64,000 nt of DNA, taken from the NCBI RefSeq assembly GCF_020829625.1, contig NZ_JAIVFX010000015.1, positions 1 through 64,000 of the forward strand, in the 5' to 3' direction. The stretch's first letter is position 1. Each line of letters starts with the position of its first letter. Both the position numbers and the translations under genes were made by a program. Below the pieces are notes generated by a model. That model made no database searches, was not told the origin of the DNA, and was given only the letters and a program-made list of their open reading frames with translations. The stretch comes from Nostoc sp. XA010. GTDB taxonomy: Bacteria; Cyanobacteriota; Cyanobacteriia; Cyanobacteriales; Nostocaceae. Shown one piece after another: positions 45,336 to 54,042 of this stretch.

Positions 45336-46277
45336 TTATCCGTGAGTTGGTTCAAGGGTACTAGAAGCAGTATCAGTGTTTTGCTCTACAAAATTCTTTG
45401 CCGCAGCTAGGAGATATTCATAATAGGCACGAGCGACGATTGATAGCTGCTTGCCAGATGGGTAAACCATGTACCAATTTCGGTGAATGGGGAAATGTTG
45501 TACATCCAAAATGCTAAACTCTGAGGCGTCTAATAGTAAGGTATGACGGGATAAAACAGAAATTCCTAAACCACCTGCGATCGCTTGTTTAATTGCTTCG
45601 TTACTTCCCAATTCCAGCTTGACTTTTACTGTCACCCCTTGTTCTTCAAACAGACTTTGGACGGCGCGACGAGTTCCTGAACCTGGTTCCCGCATAATAA
45701 AAGGTTCGTTAGACAGGCGTTGGATCGGAATGTTTTTTTCCTTAGATAACGGATGATTAACTGGTGCAAAGACTATCAAAGGGTTTTCTAAAAATGGTTC
45801 ACAAGTCACATCCATATTGTCTGGAACTTGGCTCATAATATATAAGTCGTCCAGATTATTACTCATCCGTTCCAAGATTTGTTCGTGATTCGTTACTTGC
45901 AGAGAGATATCAATCCCTGGATAAAGTTGGCAAAACGGCCCTAACAAACGTGGAATAAAATATTTTGCTGTTGTAATCACCGCCAAACGTAATTGTCCTT
46001 GTTTTAACCCTTTTAAATCTGCAACCTTCATTTCATACTGGGCTATATTTTCAAAAATCTGCCGACAAGTAGCAAATAATTCTCGTCCTGCTTCGGTGAG
46101 ATATAACCGCTTCCCCACTTGCTCAAATAATGGCAACCCTACCGATTTTGTGAGTTGCTTGATCTGCATCGAAACGGTAGGTTGAGTGAGAAACAATTCC
46201 TCAGCAGCGCGAGTAAAGCTACTGTGCCGTGCCGCAGCCTCGAATACCTTTAACTGGTGCAGCGTCGCTTGCTTCAA
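45336..46277 (-). CDS. cmpR: LysR-type regulator, CmpR-like
   Basis: The 313-residue LTTR has an N-terminal HTH (LHQLKVFEAAARHSSFTRAAEELFLTQ region, about 5-60) and a substrate-binding domain. The central sequence (LRLAVITTAKYFIPRLLGPF, then FIMREPGSGTR) fits the CmpR/CbbR group of cyanobacteria that sense carbon status, and differs from the RbcR type. It directly follows the ccm operon on the same strand, as in Anabaena. It probably controls inorganic-carbon genes. The symbol is inferred from sequence type and synteny. Confidence 0.72.
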   Translation of the reverse strand: MKQATLHQLKVFEAAARHSSFTRAAEELFLTQPTVSMQIKQLTKSVGLPLFEQVGKRLYLTEAGRELFATCRQIFENIAQYEMKVADLKGLKQGQLRLAVITTAKYFIPRLLGPFCQLYPGIDISLQVTNHEQILERMSNNLDDLYIMSQVPDNMDVTCEPFLENPLIVFAPVNHPLSKEKNIPIQRLSNEPFIMREPGSGTRRAVQSLFEEQGVTVKVKLELGSNEAIKQAIAGGLGISVLSRHTLLLDASEFSILDVQHFPIHRNWYMVYPSGKQLSIVARAYYEYLLAAAKNFVEQNTDTASSTLEPTHG

Positions 46278-46520
46278 AGGTGGTTCTCCTGTAAATAGCT
46301 ATTCATCGATATAAAACTAGATTACTAAACACTTGCCAATGCTATAGCAATGCTCATAGAAAACTATGAGTTTTATATATTATAGACAAAACTCTATTAC
46401 TTCTATTAAAAGAAAGGTATTTTATTTATGGATTTAAGAAGCTATTATCAGAACAACAAGAAAAGCGTAAGATCCCTTCCACTTTCCGATGAATGATGAT
46501 TTTCCCAAATTCATCTATCA

Positions 46521-47309
46521 TCATTCATCATTCCATAATTCTTCTGCAATTTTTGTTGGGAGCTTGGTTAAATCTGGTAATCTTAGTACTTCAATTTCGG
46601 CAACTTGTTCTTTAATATTCACTGGTAAGTTTAACGGTTCGCGTTCTTCTATCCAGCAGCTTGCTAATGGTAAGGTTTGCTCCATTTCGTCTAGCGGCCG
46701 GGGAATTACCATTACTGCATTTAATTCCCCAATGCGTTCTGCCTCAAACATCCCTGCTTCCACAGCTACTGCTACATTTGCTACGGAACCCCGAATAATG
46801 GCTGTACACAAACCCCCACCAATTTTTTCATACGCAGCCAAATGAACATCAGCAGCTTTAAGCATGGCATCACACGCGCCCACCATCGCTGGGAATCCCC
46901 GTGTTTCTACCAAACCAATTGCTTGATTACTCAGACGACTGTAATTCCCCTCTTCCATCAATTTAGTGAAACGCGTTGTGATGGGAAGTACTATATCTAG
47001 GTTGGGATAAGGTCGGGGAATCACTAAGCTAGAAACCAACTGACCAAACTGTTCAGCCGTTTGGACACCAGATTCTACGGCAAGACGCACGTCAGCAATT
47101 CCACCCCGGATGATCGCAGTACAATGCCCGCCACCAATTTTTTCATACCCAATTAGGTGAACTCCTGCTGATTTCAGCATCATATCCGCCGTCCCAACTA
47201 TTGCTGGAAAGCTGCGGGTAGAAACTAAACCCAAAGCAGTGTCCTGGAAGGTTTCTTGACTACTTGCTTGCTGTCTGGTAATCATAGACCGTTGATTAGA
47301 TGTTTCCAT
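46521..47309 (-). CDS. ccmO: Carboxysome shell protein CcmO (tandem BMC)
   Basis: The protein has 262 residues from the ATG at 47309; an upstream in-frame ATG at 47357 is less likely because it would add an unrelated hydrophobic tail. Two BMC domains follow each other (about 25-110 and 125-215). Each starts with the ALGLVSTRSFPAIVG / AIGLVETRGFPAMVG pattern and contains an EKIGGG loop. It forms trimers acting as pseudohexamers in the beta-carboxysome shell. It is the last gene of the ccmK2-K1-L-M-N-O set. Confidence 0.93.
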   Translation of the reverse strand: METSNQRSMITRQQASSQETFQDTALGLVSTRSFPAIVGTADMMLKSAGVHLIGYEKIGGGHCTAIIRGGIADVRLAVESGVQTAEQFGQLVSSLVIPRPYPNLDIVLPITTRFTKLMEEGNYSRLSNQAIGLVETRGFPAMVGACDAMLKAADVHLAAYEKIGGGLCTAIIRGSVANVAVAVEAGMFEAERIGELNAVMVIPRPLDEMEQTLPLASCWIEEREPLNLPVNIKEQVAEIEVLRLPDLTKLPTKIAEELWNDE

Positions 47310-47366
47310 TATGAACTTTCCCAGATAATCACAAAGCTGACAACTTACAATTAACACTTACTTGGA

Positions 47367-48146
47367 CTAATCGTCATTTGGGTTGCTCAAGGATTGTCTA
47401 TGGGGAAACAATGTAGTCAACAGTCTGTTTATGCTCCCTTGCCCATAAATTTGAGTCCCGAAACCGTTAGGGGATTCTGTGGTTAGCTGATTGAGGTCTG
47501 AACCATGTTCTGTAGACTCTTGGGCGGCTTCTTGCAACGTGGAGTCAGCATCATCGGCAGCTTCTTGTACGGGAGGAGGCTGGCTTTCTGGAGTGGCGGG
47601 AGATTTAAAGTAAGAAATCGATTTATTTTGTTTGAAGTCCACAAAAGCCGAAGCTGAGAATTTAGTTGAGGAAACTTCTTTTTCCTTACCTTCCCCTGAG
47701 CCATTTTCCTCTTCCTTCTGCGGTGGCGCACTTGTAGCGGTAGAGTTATTAGTGGATGATTCTGGTTTCTTTGTTTCGGCTGTTTGGGCAATTTGCCGAC
47801 TGGTGTCTCCTAAAATCGAACCAGGTGCAATTACTTGTCCAGGTTCAACTGAACAGTTAAAAACTGTTGTCGCTGCACCAATGCAAGCATTTGCTCCAAT
47901 TTTGCCTTTGCCAACCATCAAAAAACCGGCTCCCAAGTTTGCACCTGCTTCTACCTCTAAGGTTCCTTCATGGACTTGGAGAATTGCTCCCATGCCAATA
48001 CAGACCCCTGGCCCAATGATGATCTTGCTGTTTACAGCCGCTTGGAGGATCACCCCAGGTGCAAGTACTGCGCTTGGATGAATAGTCACCTCACCACTAA
48101 TGTAAGAATCAAAGTTATTGCTGAGGCGCAGTAGCGGCACAGACAT
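47367..48146 (-). CDS. ccmN: Carboxysome assembly protein CcmN
   Basis: The 259-residue protein has an N-terminal left-handed beta-helix of hexapeptide repeats (about 15-120) that binds CcmM, and a long low-complexity Ser/Glu/Lys-rich linker. The C-terminal amphipathic encapsulation peptide (IYGQGSINRLLTTLF and following) docks to the CcmK shell. The order and spacing next to ccmM and ccmO are as in other beta-cyanobacteria. Confidence 0.93.
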   Translation of the reverse strand: MSVPLLRLSNNFDSYISGEVTIHPSAVLAPGVILQAAVNSKIIIGPGVCIGMGAILQVHEGTLEVEAGANLGAGFLMVGKGKIGANACIGAATTVFNCSVEPGQVIAPGSILGDTSRQIAQTAETKKPESSTNNSTATSAPPQKEEENGSGEGKEKEVSSTKFSASAFVDFKQNKSISYFKSPATPESQPPPVQEAADDADSTLQEAAQESTEHGSDLNQLTTESPNGFGTQIYGQGSINRLLTTLFPHRQSLSNPNDD

Positions 48147-48258
48147 GGAAATTTTAACCTCAGAAGCCGGAGTGGGGAATGGGGATGAGGGAGCAGGGGG
48201 AGCAGGGGAAGAAGAATTATTTATTGATAATGACCAATACCCTATTCCCCACTCCCTA

Positions 48259-50268
48259 CTATGGTCTTTGAATAATCGTTTCTAATACCCGACGCTTGGC
48301 TTTGGGGTCAATACCAATTAGGCGCACATATTCCCCTTGGTATTCGCCAAGGTGTCCTTCTACGGCTGCGATCGCTTCTCTTTCTGAGGAGGCTTGAATC
48401 TGACCGGTACTAGTCCAAGAACCTGTACGGAAACGCCGTTGGTCTACGTGTTCAAGGCTAATTTTAGAGCCGCCAGCCAATAATTGTCGGAGTTGGTCTA
48501 CAACTTCACTACTCAAGCGGGTACTGGTAGCTGTTGCTGTTGGTGTTGCAGAAGGCGCACTGCTGCTAGTAAATGGTTTCTGACTGCCAGGGGAGGCTAC
48601 TTGACCATTTGGACGTTGGATAATCGTTTCTAAGACCCGCCGTTTGGCTTTGGGGTCAATACCAATTAAGCGTACATATTCCCCTTGGTATTCACCAAGG
48701 TGTCCTTCTATGGCTGCGATCGCTTCTCTTTCTGAGGAAGCTTGAATCTGACCGGTACTAGTCCAAGAACCTGTACGGAACCGTCGTTCGTCTACGTGTT
48801 CAAGGCTAATCTTATACCCACTAGCCAATAATTGCCGGAGTTGGTCTACCACTTCTGTACTCAAACGGCTGCTGGTAGCTGTTGCCGTAGCATTAGTAGA
48901 GGTTCCACTACTAGTAAATGATTTCTGACGACTACCAGAGGAGGCTACTTGACCATTTGGACGTTGGATAATCGTTTCTAATACTCGCCGTTTGGCTTTG
49001 GTATCAATGCCTATTAAACGCACATACTCGCCTTGATGGCTTTCTATACATTCTTCCAAGCCGGAAATTACTTGATTTATAGAAGTTGCTTCAATTGGCT
49101 TGCAGCTAGTCCAGGAACCAGTACGGAAACGGCGCTCGTCTACGTGTTCCATGCCAATTTTATAACCACCTGCCAAAAGTTGGCGGATTTGCTCTACAGT
49201 TTCGCCATTAATTTTGCCACTGCTAGAGCCGTTACCGTTACCATTGCTGGTGTAGCTGCCATTGCTATGACTACTAGCCGCCGGAGCCTTAAAATTGGTA
49301 GCTGGTTTAAAATCACCATCCGGGCGTTGGATGATGCTCTCTAACACACGTCGTCTATCTTTGTCAATACCAAACAGGCGGACATACTCGCCGCTATGGC
49401 CTGTTACACAGCTTTCTAATGCTGCGATCGCTTCACCGAGCGATCTCGGTTCAATTGGTTGGCAACTAGTCCAAGAACCCGTGCGGAACCGTCTCTGGTC
49501 TACGTGTTCTGTACCAATCTTATATCCTTGTTCCAATAGATAGCGCAACTGCTCTATTGTTTCTGCACCCAAGCTATTGCTCGCCACTTCACTACTCCTT
49601 TCTAGCTCTAAAACAGTAACACCATTACCTTTATAAGATTTAGTGTTCTCACCCCGAATTGGTGCAATACATTTGCTATCCGCAGCACAAAGATAACCAG
49701 ATCGCAGCGCCTGATTAATCCCAACCACATGATGAGCAAAGTCCTTATCCTGATCTTGCACATCTGGCAAGCGGTCAGCTTGCTGCTGATTGGTAATGAT
49801 CGCTCCCGAAGGTACATACTTACCTGCCGGAATTTCTACGTCTTGAATCAAAGTGTGCATCATCACGATGCAACCTGCGCCCACCCTGGCATTAAACACC
49901 GTAGAGCGAAAGCCAATGAAGGAATTATCCCCTACATAAGCTGGGCCATGAATTAGAGCCATGTGGGTAATGCAAGTGTTTTTACCTACCCACACCGAGT
50001 ATTTATTTTGATCATCGCCAATTACTCGACCTTGCTCCAAGCCATGAATCACAACACCATCTTGAATATTAGTATTTTCACCAATATAAAAAGGTGTGCC
50101 TTCATCCGCTCTAATCGTAGTCCCCGGAGCAACGATTACATTTGCACCTATCCGTACATCTCCAATCACATTGGAGAATGGATGTACAAAGGCTGTTTCA
50201 TGAATTTTCGCTTCAGCTAAATTCCTCGACCACGGGGTTGGAGGTGCCGCCGTGCTGCGGACTGCCAT
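48259..50268 (-). CDS. ccmM: Carboxysome scaffold CcmM with four RbcS-like repeats
   Basis: The 669-residue protein has a gamma-carbonic-anhydrase-like N-terminal domain (about 1-210) with zinc-site histidines in VIHGLEQG and THMALIHG, and the cysteine pair in YLCAADSKC. Four small-subunit-like (SSUL) modules follow, separated by Ser/Thr/Asn-rich linkers. Each contains the core HVDxRRFRTGSWTS. Modules 1 and 2 carry the Cys pair (SWTSC and a later Cys), modules 3 and 4 do not. Modules 3 and 4 arise from a 348-bp tandem duplication. The internal GTG at 49587 should produce the short, SSUL-only form that condenses Rubisco. Confidence 0.95.
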   Translation of the reverse strand: MAVRSTAAPPTPWSRNLAEAKIHETAFVHPFSNVIGDVRIGANVIVAPGTTIRADEGTPFYIGENTNIQDGVVIHGLEQGRVIGDDQNKYSVWVGKNTCITHMALIHGPAYVGDNSFIGFRSTVFNARVGAGCIVMMHTLIQDVEIPAGKYVPSGAIITNQQQADRLPDVQDQDKDFAHHVVGINQALRSGYLCAADSKCIAPIRGENTKSYKGNGVTVLELERSSEVASNSLGAETIEQLRYLLEQGYKIGTEHVDQRRFRTGSWTSCQPIEPRSLGEAIAALESCVTGHSGEYVRLFGIDKDRRRVLESIIQRPDGDFKPATNFKAPAASSHSNGSYTSNGNGNGSSSGKINGETVEQIRQLLAGGYKIGMEHVDERRFRTGSWTSCKPIEATSINQVISGLEECIESHQGEYVRLIGIDTKAKRRVLETIIQRPNGQVASSGSRQKSFTSSGTSTNATATATSSRLSTEVVDQLRQLLASGYKISLEHVDERRFRTGSWTSTGQIQASSEREAIAAIEGHLGEYQGEYVRLIGIDPKAKRRVLETIIQRPNGQVASPGSQKPFTSSSAPSATPTATATSTRLSSEVVDQLRQLLAGGSKISLEHVDQRRFRTGSWTSTGQIQASSEREAIAAVEGHLGEYQGEYVRLIGIDPKAKRRVLETIIQRP
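48273..48968 (-). repeat. 348-bp tandem duplication inside ccmM
   Basis: Two units, 48273-48620 and 48621-48968, have the same 348-bp period (116 codons) and are highly similar at DNA level across both the SSUL core and the linker. They encode SSUL modules 4 and 3. The two older modules (from about 48969 to 49560) are clearly more diverged, with a period of about 363 bp. Confidence 0.88.
49585..49600 (-). promoter_or_regulatory. Internal ribosome site and GTG start of short CcmM
   Basis: On the minus strand AAGGAG (49600-49595) lies 7 bases before an in-frame GTG (first base 49587, residue 228 of full CcmM). Translation from here gives a protein of about 442 residues containing only the four SSUL modules, equivalent to the CcmM35 form known from Synechococcus. 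Confidence 0.8.
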
Positions 50269-50363
50269 TTCGAGATTCCTCCTGTATTAAGTTAGGAGTT
50301 ATGAGTTAGGAGTTATCAGTTTTAACTTTTCACCCCTGACTCCTCACTTCTCTAACTGTTTGA

Positions 50364-50666
50364 CTAACGATATTGATCTTTTTTGCTGTAAATTAGGCGA
50401 TCTTCAACGTGAATAGTATCTATGATCGCTACTACCACTGCATCTAATGGTCGCTGTTCATTGCCAATAACTTGACGAGCGGCACTGCCACGACTGACAA
50501 GTACCCACTCATCTACTCCTGCTCCCACAATATCTGCTGCTACCTCGTATTGTGGCAGGATGTTTCCGTCTTCATCCACTAATTGTAACAACAGTAGTTT
50601 CACACCTCGAAGACTTGGATCTTTTTGTGTGCTAACTACTGTGCCGCGAACTTTGGCGACTTGCAT
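50364..50666 (-). CDS. ccmL: Carboxysome vertex protein CcmL
   Basis: This 100-residue BMV-family protein starts MQVAKVRGTVVSTQKDP and has the GAGVDEWVLVSRGSAAR loop. It forms pentamers that cap the vertices of the shell. It lies between ccmK1 and ccmM. Confidence 0.96.
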   Translation of the reverse strand: MQVAKVRGTVVSTQKDPSLRGVKLLLLQLVDEDGNILPQYEVAADIVGAGVDEWVLVSRGSAARQVIGNEQRPLDAVVVAIIDTIHVEDRLIYSKKDQYR

Positions 50667-50673
50667 TCTTTAA

Positions 50674-51018
50674 TTACGGTCTTCTACCGAAAGGACGAAT
50701 TGCATTCACATTTTCCCGGAATTGCTCTACGTCTTCGGTATAACGAATTGGTAGAACGTATTCTAAGTTTTCGTGAGGACGAGCAATGATGTGAGTAGAC
50801 AGCACTTGTCCGCCGTTGACTCGCTTAACTGATTCAACACCAGCGCCTACGGAAGCTTGCACTTCCGACACGTCACCCCGAACAATCACGGTAACTCGAC
50901 CACTGCCGATTTTTTCATAGCCTACTAGAGTAACACGGGCAGCCTTCACCATCGCATCAGCAGCTTCTACTACTGCTGGAAAGCCTAGCGTTTCAACCAT
51001 TCCCACTGCAATTGACAT
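50674..51018 (-). CDS. ccmK1: Carboxysome shell protein CcmK1
   Basis: The 114-residue single-BMC-domain protein starts MSIAVGMVETLGFPAVVEAADAM-type and has the EKIGSGRVTVIVRG pore-loop region. Hexamers tile the shell facets. It has a short C-terminal extension (ENVNAIRPFGRRP) relative to the neighbouring CcmK2. The assignment of K1 versus K2 follows their usual order. Confidence 0.92.
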   Translation of the reverse strand: MSIAVGMVETLGFPAVVEAADAMVKAARVTLVGYEKIGSGRVTVIVRGDVSEVQASVGAGVESVKRVNGGQVLSTHIIARPHENLEYVLPIRYTEDVEQFRENVNAIRPFGRRP

Positions 51019-51112
51019 TAGTTTTAATTCCTATTTAAAGTTTTTAGCTTTGGACAAAAGAAAGCGATACTCAAAAAGGTTTTGAGTGTTAATTACTTTA
51101 TTTAAACAGCTT

Positions 51113-51421
51113 TTAGGTACGGAACTGTTCCACAGCTTCTGTGTAACGTATCGGCAATACGTATTCTAGGTTTTCGTGAGGACGAGCAATAATGTGAGTG
51201 GATAACACTTCACCACCAAAGACTCTTTTCGCCGCTTCAACCCCAGCAGCTACGGAAGCTTGTACTTCCGATACATCTCCCCTAACTATCACGGTGACGC
51301 GAGCGCTACCAATTTTTTCATACCCTACTAAAGTCACACGGGCGGCTTTCACCATCGCATCAGCAGCTTCCACTACTGCTGGAAAGCCCTTCGTTTCAAT
51401 CATCCCAACTGCAATTGGCAT
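51113..51421 (-). CDS. ccmK2: Carboxysome shell protein CcmK2
   Basis: This 102-residue BMC-domain protein is very similar to CcmK1 but shorter at the C-terminus. The pore motif (EKIGSARVTVIVRG) has Ser-Ala where CcmK1 has Ser-Gly. It is the first gene of the minus-strand ccm operon and is divergent from ndhF4. Confidence 0.93.
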   Translation of the reverse strand: MPIAVGMIETKGFPAVVEAADAMVKAARVTLVGYEKIGSARVTVIVRGDVSEVQASVAAGVEAAKRVFGGEVLSTHIIARPHENLEYVLPIRYTEAVEQFRT

Positions 51422-52081
51422 CGCAGAACTCCTACAATATTAATCCAATCTGTACTGTCGCTTAAAATTTTTGACGGGGAGAGCTTGATCTTAATAGCTA
51501 AGAAAACACTTCCAAATTAAGCATAGGAAAGGTTGGCCTTCCTGGCAATATAAATTACTATAATAGTTTATGATAAGAAAGTTTTAAAAAACTTAACAAA
51601 AGTTTATCTGTCCTCCTGAGCAATTAAAGTTCACTGATTCCTAGAGTAGCCATTTATGCTTTATAATTTCTTTATCACATTTACAAAACGACATTCATAA
51701 CCAAGGGTAATTTTATCTGGGGAGGGACGACAAGCTGCTATATGTTATGCTGTGTCTAGGTTCTGCCAATTTTGGCTATATGTACAAGGACTAACTGAAA
51801 AATATATAATTTTTTCAAATATATCGTATAAATTACTTTGTTCAAAGTAGAAATAAAAATGTAAAAACAAAGGTGGGGTTAAAGCAAGTAAATGCTTTAA
51901 CCTGTGTAAAGTTATATTTTATCAAAGTTTAATAGGGTAAAGAAAAGTAAAAATACTTATGAAAATTTAGTTGAAACAAGAGTAAAAAAATATTGATGTT
52001 TCTACTAAATTAATTTTGTAAAATTAATAATAGTATAAAAGCTTTTTTAAAATTAAGGCTGAGTCCTCAAGGTGAATTTAA
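51422..52081. promoter_or_regulatory. Divergent promoter region ccm operon / ndhF4-ndhD4-cupB
   Basis: This 660-bp AT-rich region between two divergent CO2-concentration operons has no coding sequence. It should carry promoters for both and probably sites for a LysR-type carbon regulator. I could not place a LysR site (T-N11-A type) with confidence, because the background is too AT-rich. Confidence 0.6.
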
Positions 52082-53938
52082 ATGGATCAATTTCTATTTT
52101 CAACAAGTTGGTTTGTGCCGTTATATAGCTTATTAGGCGCAATTTTGACGTTGCCGTGGGGAATAGGAATAATTCAGCGAACGGGGCCAAGACCTGCGGC
52201 ATACATAAACTTGTTGACGAGTGTTTTGGCTTTTGCCCATAGCCTGTTTGTATTTAACATTATCTGGGATAGAGAACCAGAAAAGTTACTGGTGACGTGG
52301 TTTAAAGCTGCTGATTTAGACTTATCTTTTGCCTTGGAACTTTCGGCAGTCAGCATTGGGGCAACAGTTTTAATTACAGGGTTAAGCTTACTTTCACAAG
52401 TTTACGCTCTGGGTTACATGGAAAAAGACTGGTCGTTGGCGCGTTTTTTTTCGCTGCTGGGATTTTTTGAAGCAGCGCTGAGTGCTTTAGCAATCAGTGA
52501 TTCTTTGTTTTTCAGCTATGGGCTTTTGGAAGTGCTGACGCTTTCGACTTACTTGCTGGTGGGATTCTGGTATGCTCAACCGCTAGTAGTGACAGCAGCG
52601 CGGGATGCGTTTTTAACCAAACGGGTAGGAGACTTATTGCTGCTGATGGGAGTGGTGACGCTTTCCACCTTAGCCGGCAGTTTGAACTTTTCAGATTTAT
52701 ATGAGTGGGCGCAAACAGCTAATTTAAGTCCAATGACATCAACATTGCTGGGGTTGGCGTTAATTGCTGGGCCTGCTGGTAAATGCGCCCAATTTCCCCT
52801 GCATCTTTGGTTGGATGAGGCAATGGAAGGGCCCAACCCCGCCTCGGTAATGAGAAACTCACTAGTAGTAGCTGGTGGTGCTTATTTACTGTATAAACTA
52901 CAACCATTGTTAGCCCTGTCGCCAGTTGCCTTGAATGTATTAGTAGTCATGGGAACGGTGACGGCAATTGGGGCAACATTAGTATCCATAGCTCAAATTG
53001 ACATTAAGCGATCGCTATCTCATTCTACCAGTGCATACATGGGGTTAGTGTTTTTGGCAGTGGGGTTGCAGCAAGGGGGTGTGGCCCTAATGTTGCTCTT
53101 AACTCATGCGATCGCTAAAGCATTATTATTCATGAGTTCCGGTTCAGTAATCTTGACTACCCAAAGCCAAGACTTAACAGAAATGGGCGGACTGTGGTCA
53201 AGGATGCCAGCCACAACTACTGCCTTTATTGTCGGTTCAGCCGGAATGGTAACACTCCTACCACTAGGAAGCTTTTGGGCAATGCTAGCATGGGCTGACG
53301 GTTTTGTGAATATTAGCCCTTGGGTAATTGGAGTTTTATTATTGGTTAATGGCTTAACAGCATTAAACTTGACCAGAGTATTCAGATTAGTCTTCTGGGG
53401 AAAACCGCAACAGAAAACCCGTCGTACCCCAGAAGTTGGTTGGCAGATGGCCTTACCAATGGTGATTCTCACAGTCTTGACTCTGCTTGTGCCTCTAATG
53501 CTACAGCAATGGTACTTGCTACCAGATTGGGAAAGTATTAATTGGTATGTGGCGTTAGCGTTGTTTACTTCTACCGTGGTGGGGGTAGGTGTAGGGTCTA
53601 CAGTTCATCTACACAAAGCTTGGTCAAGATCCAGAATCTTGGCGTGGAGATTTATCCAGGACTTGTTAGGTTATGATTTTTATATTGACCGAGTTTATCG
53701 CGTAACGGTAGTTAGTGCAGTCGCACTGCTATCTAAAATTTCTGCTTGGAGCGATCGCTATTTAGTCGATGGTCTAGTGAACTTAGTTGGGTTTGCGACA
53801 ATTATTGGCGGACAAACTTTAAAGTACAGCATTTCGGGGCAATCTCAGGGCTATATGTTGACCATCCTAGCAGTTGTCAGCGTCCTGGGTTTTTTCATCA
53901 GCTGGTCATCGGGTTTACTAGATAAATTGCCTTTTTAA
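52082..53938 (+). CDS. ndhF4: NDH-1 subunit NdhF4 (CO2-uptake type)
   Basis: This 618-residue polytopic subunit of the NDH-1 membrane arm has about 16 hydrophobic segments. It contains the antiporter-like core with conserved charged residues in helices, such as the GKCAQFPLHLWLDEAMEGP lysine/histidine/glutamate region. The F4/D4/CupB set forms the constitutive low-affinity CO2-hydration complex in the thylakoid membrane. Assignment to the F4 rather than the F3 type rests on the cupB partner and ccm linkage. Confidence 0.87.
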   Translation: MDQFLFSTSWFVPLYSLLGAILTLPWGIGIIQRTGPRPAAYINLLTSVLAFAHSLFVFNIIWDREPEKLLVTWFKAADLDLSFALELSAVSIGATVLITGLSLLSQVYALGYMEKDWSLARFFSLLGFFEAALSALAISDSLFFSYGLLEVLTLSTYLLVGFWYAQPLVVTAARDAFLTKRVGDLLLLMGVVTLSTLAGSLNFSDLYEWAQTANLSPMTSTLLGLALIAGPAGKCAQFPLHLWLDEAMEGPNPASVMRNSLVVAGGAYLLYKLQPLLALSPVALNVLVVMGTVTAIGATLVSIAQIDIKRSLSHSTSAYMGLVFLAVGLQQGGVALMLLLTHAIAKALLFMSSGSVILTTQSQDLTEMGGLWSRMPATTTAFIVGSAGMVTLLPLGSFWAMLAWADGFVNISPWVIGVLLLVNGLTALNLTRVFRLVFWGKPQQKTRRTPEVGWQMALPMVILTVLTLLVPLMLQQWYLLPDWESINWYVALALFTSTVVGVGVGSTVHLHKAWSRSRILAWRFIQDLLGYDFYIDRVYRVTVVSAVALLSKISAWSDRYLVDGLVNLVGFATIIGGQTLKYSISGQSQGYMLTILAVVSVLGFFISWSSGLLDKLPF

Positions 53939-54042
53939 GAGTGTTGAGTCAGAAGTTAGGAGTTAGGAGTTAAGAGTTAGGGATTATTATTCTCCCCCTC
54001 TTTCCCTATCCCCTGTCCCCTATCCCCTATCCCCTTCTATCT

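Noticed and set aside
49033..50220. Several plus-strand frames opposite ccmM
   Set aside because: Antisense shadows of the repetitive ccmM coding sequence.
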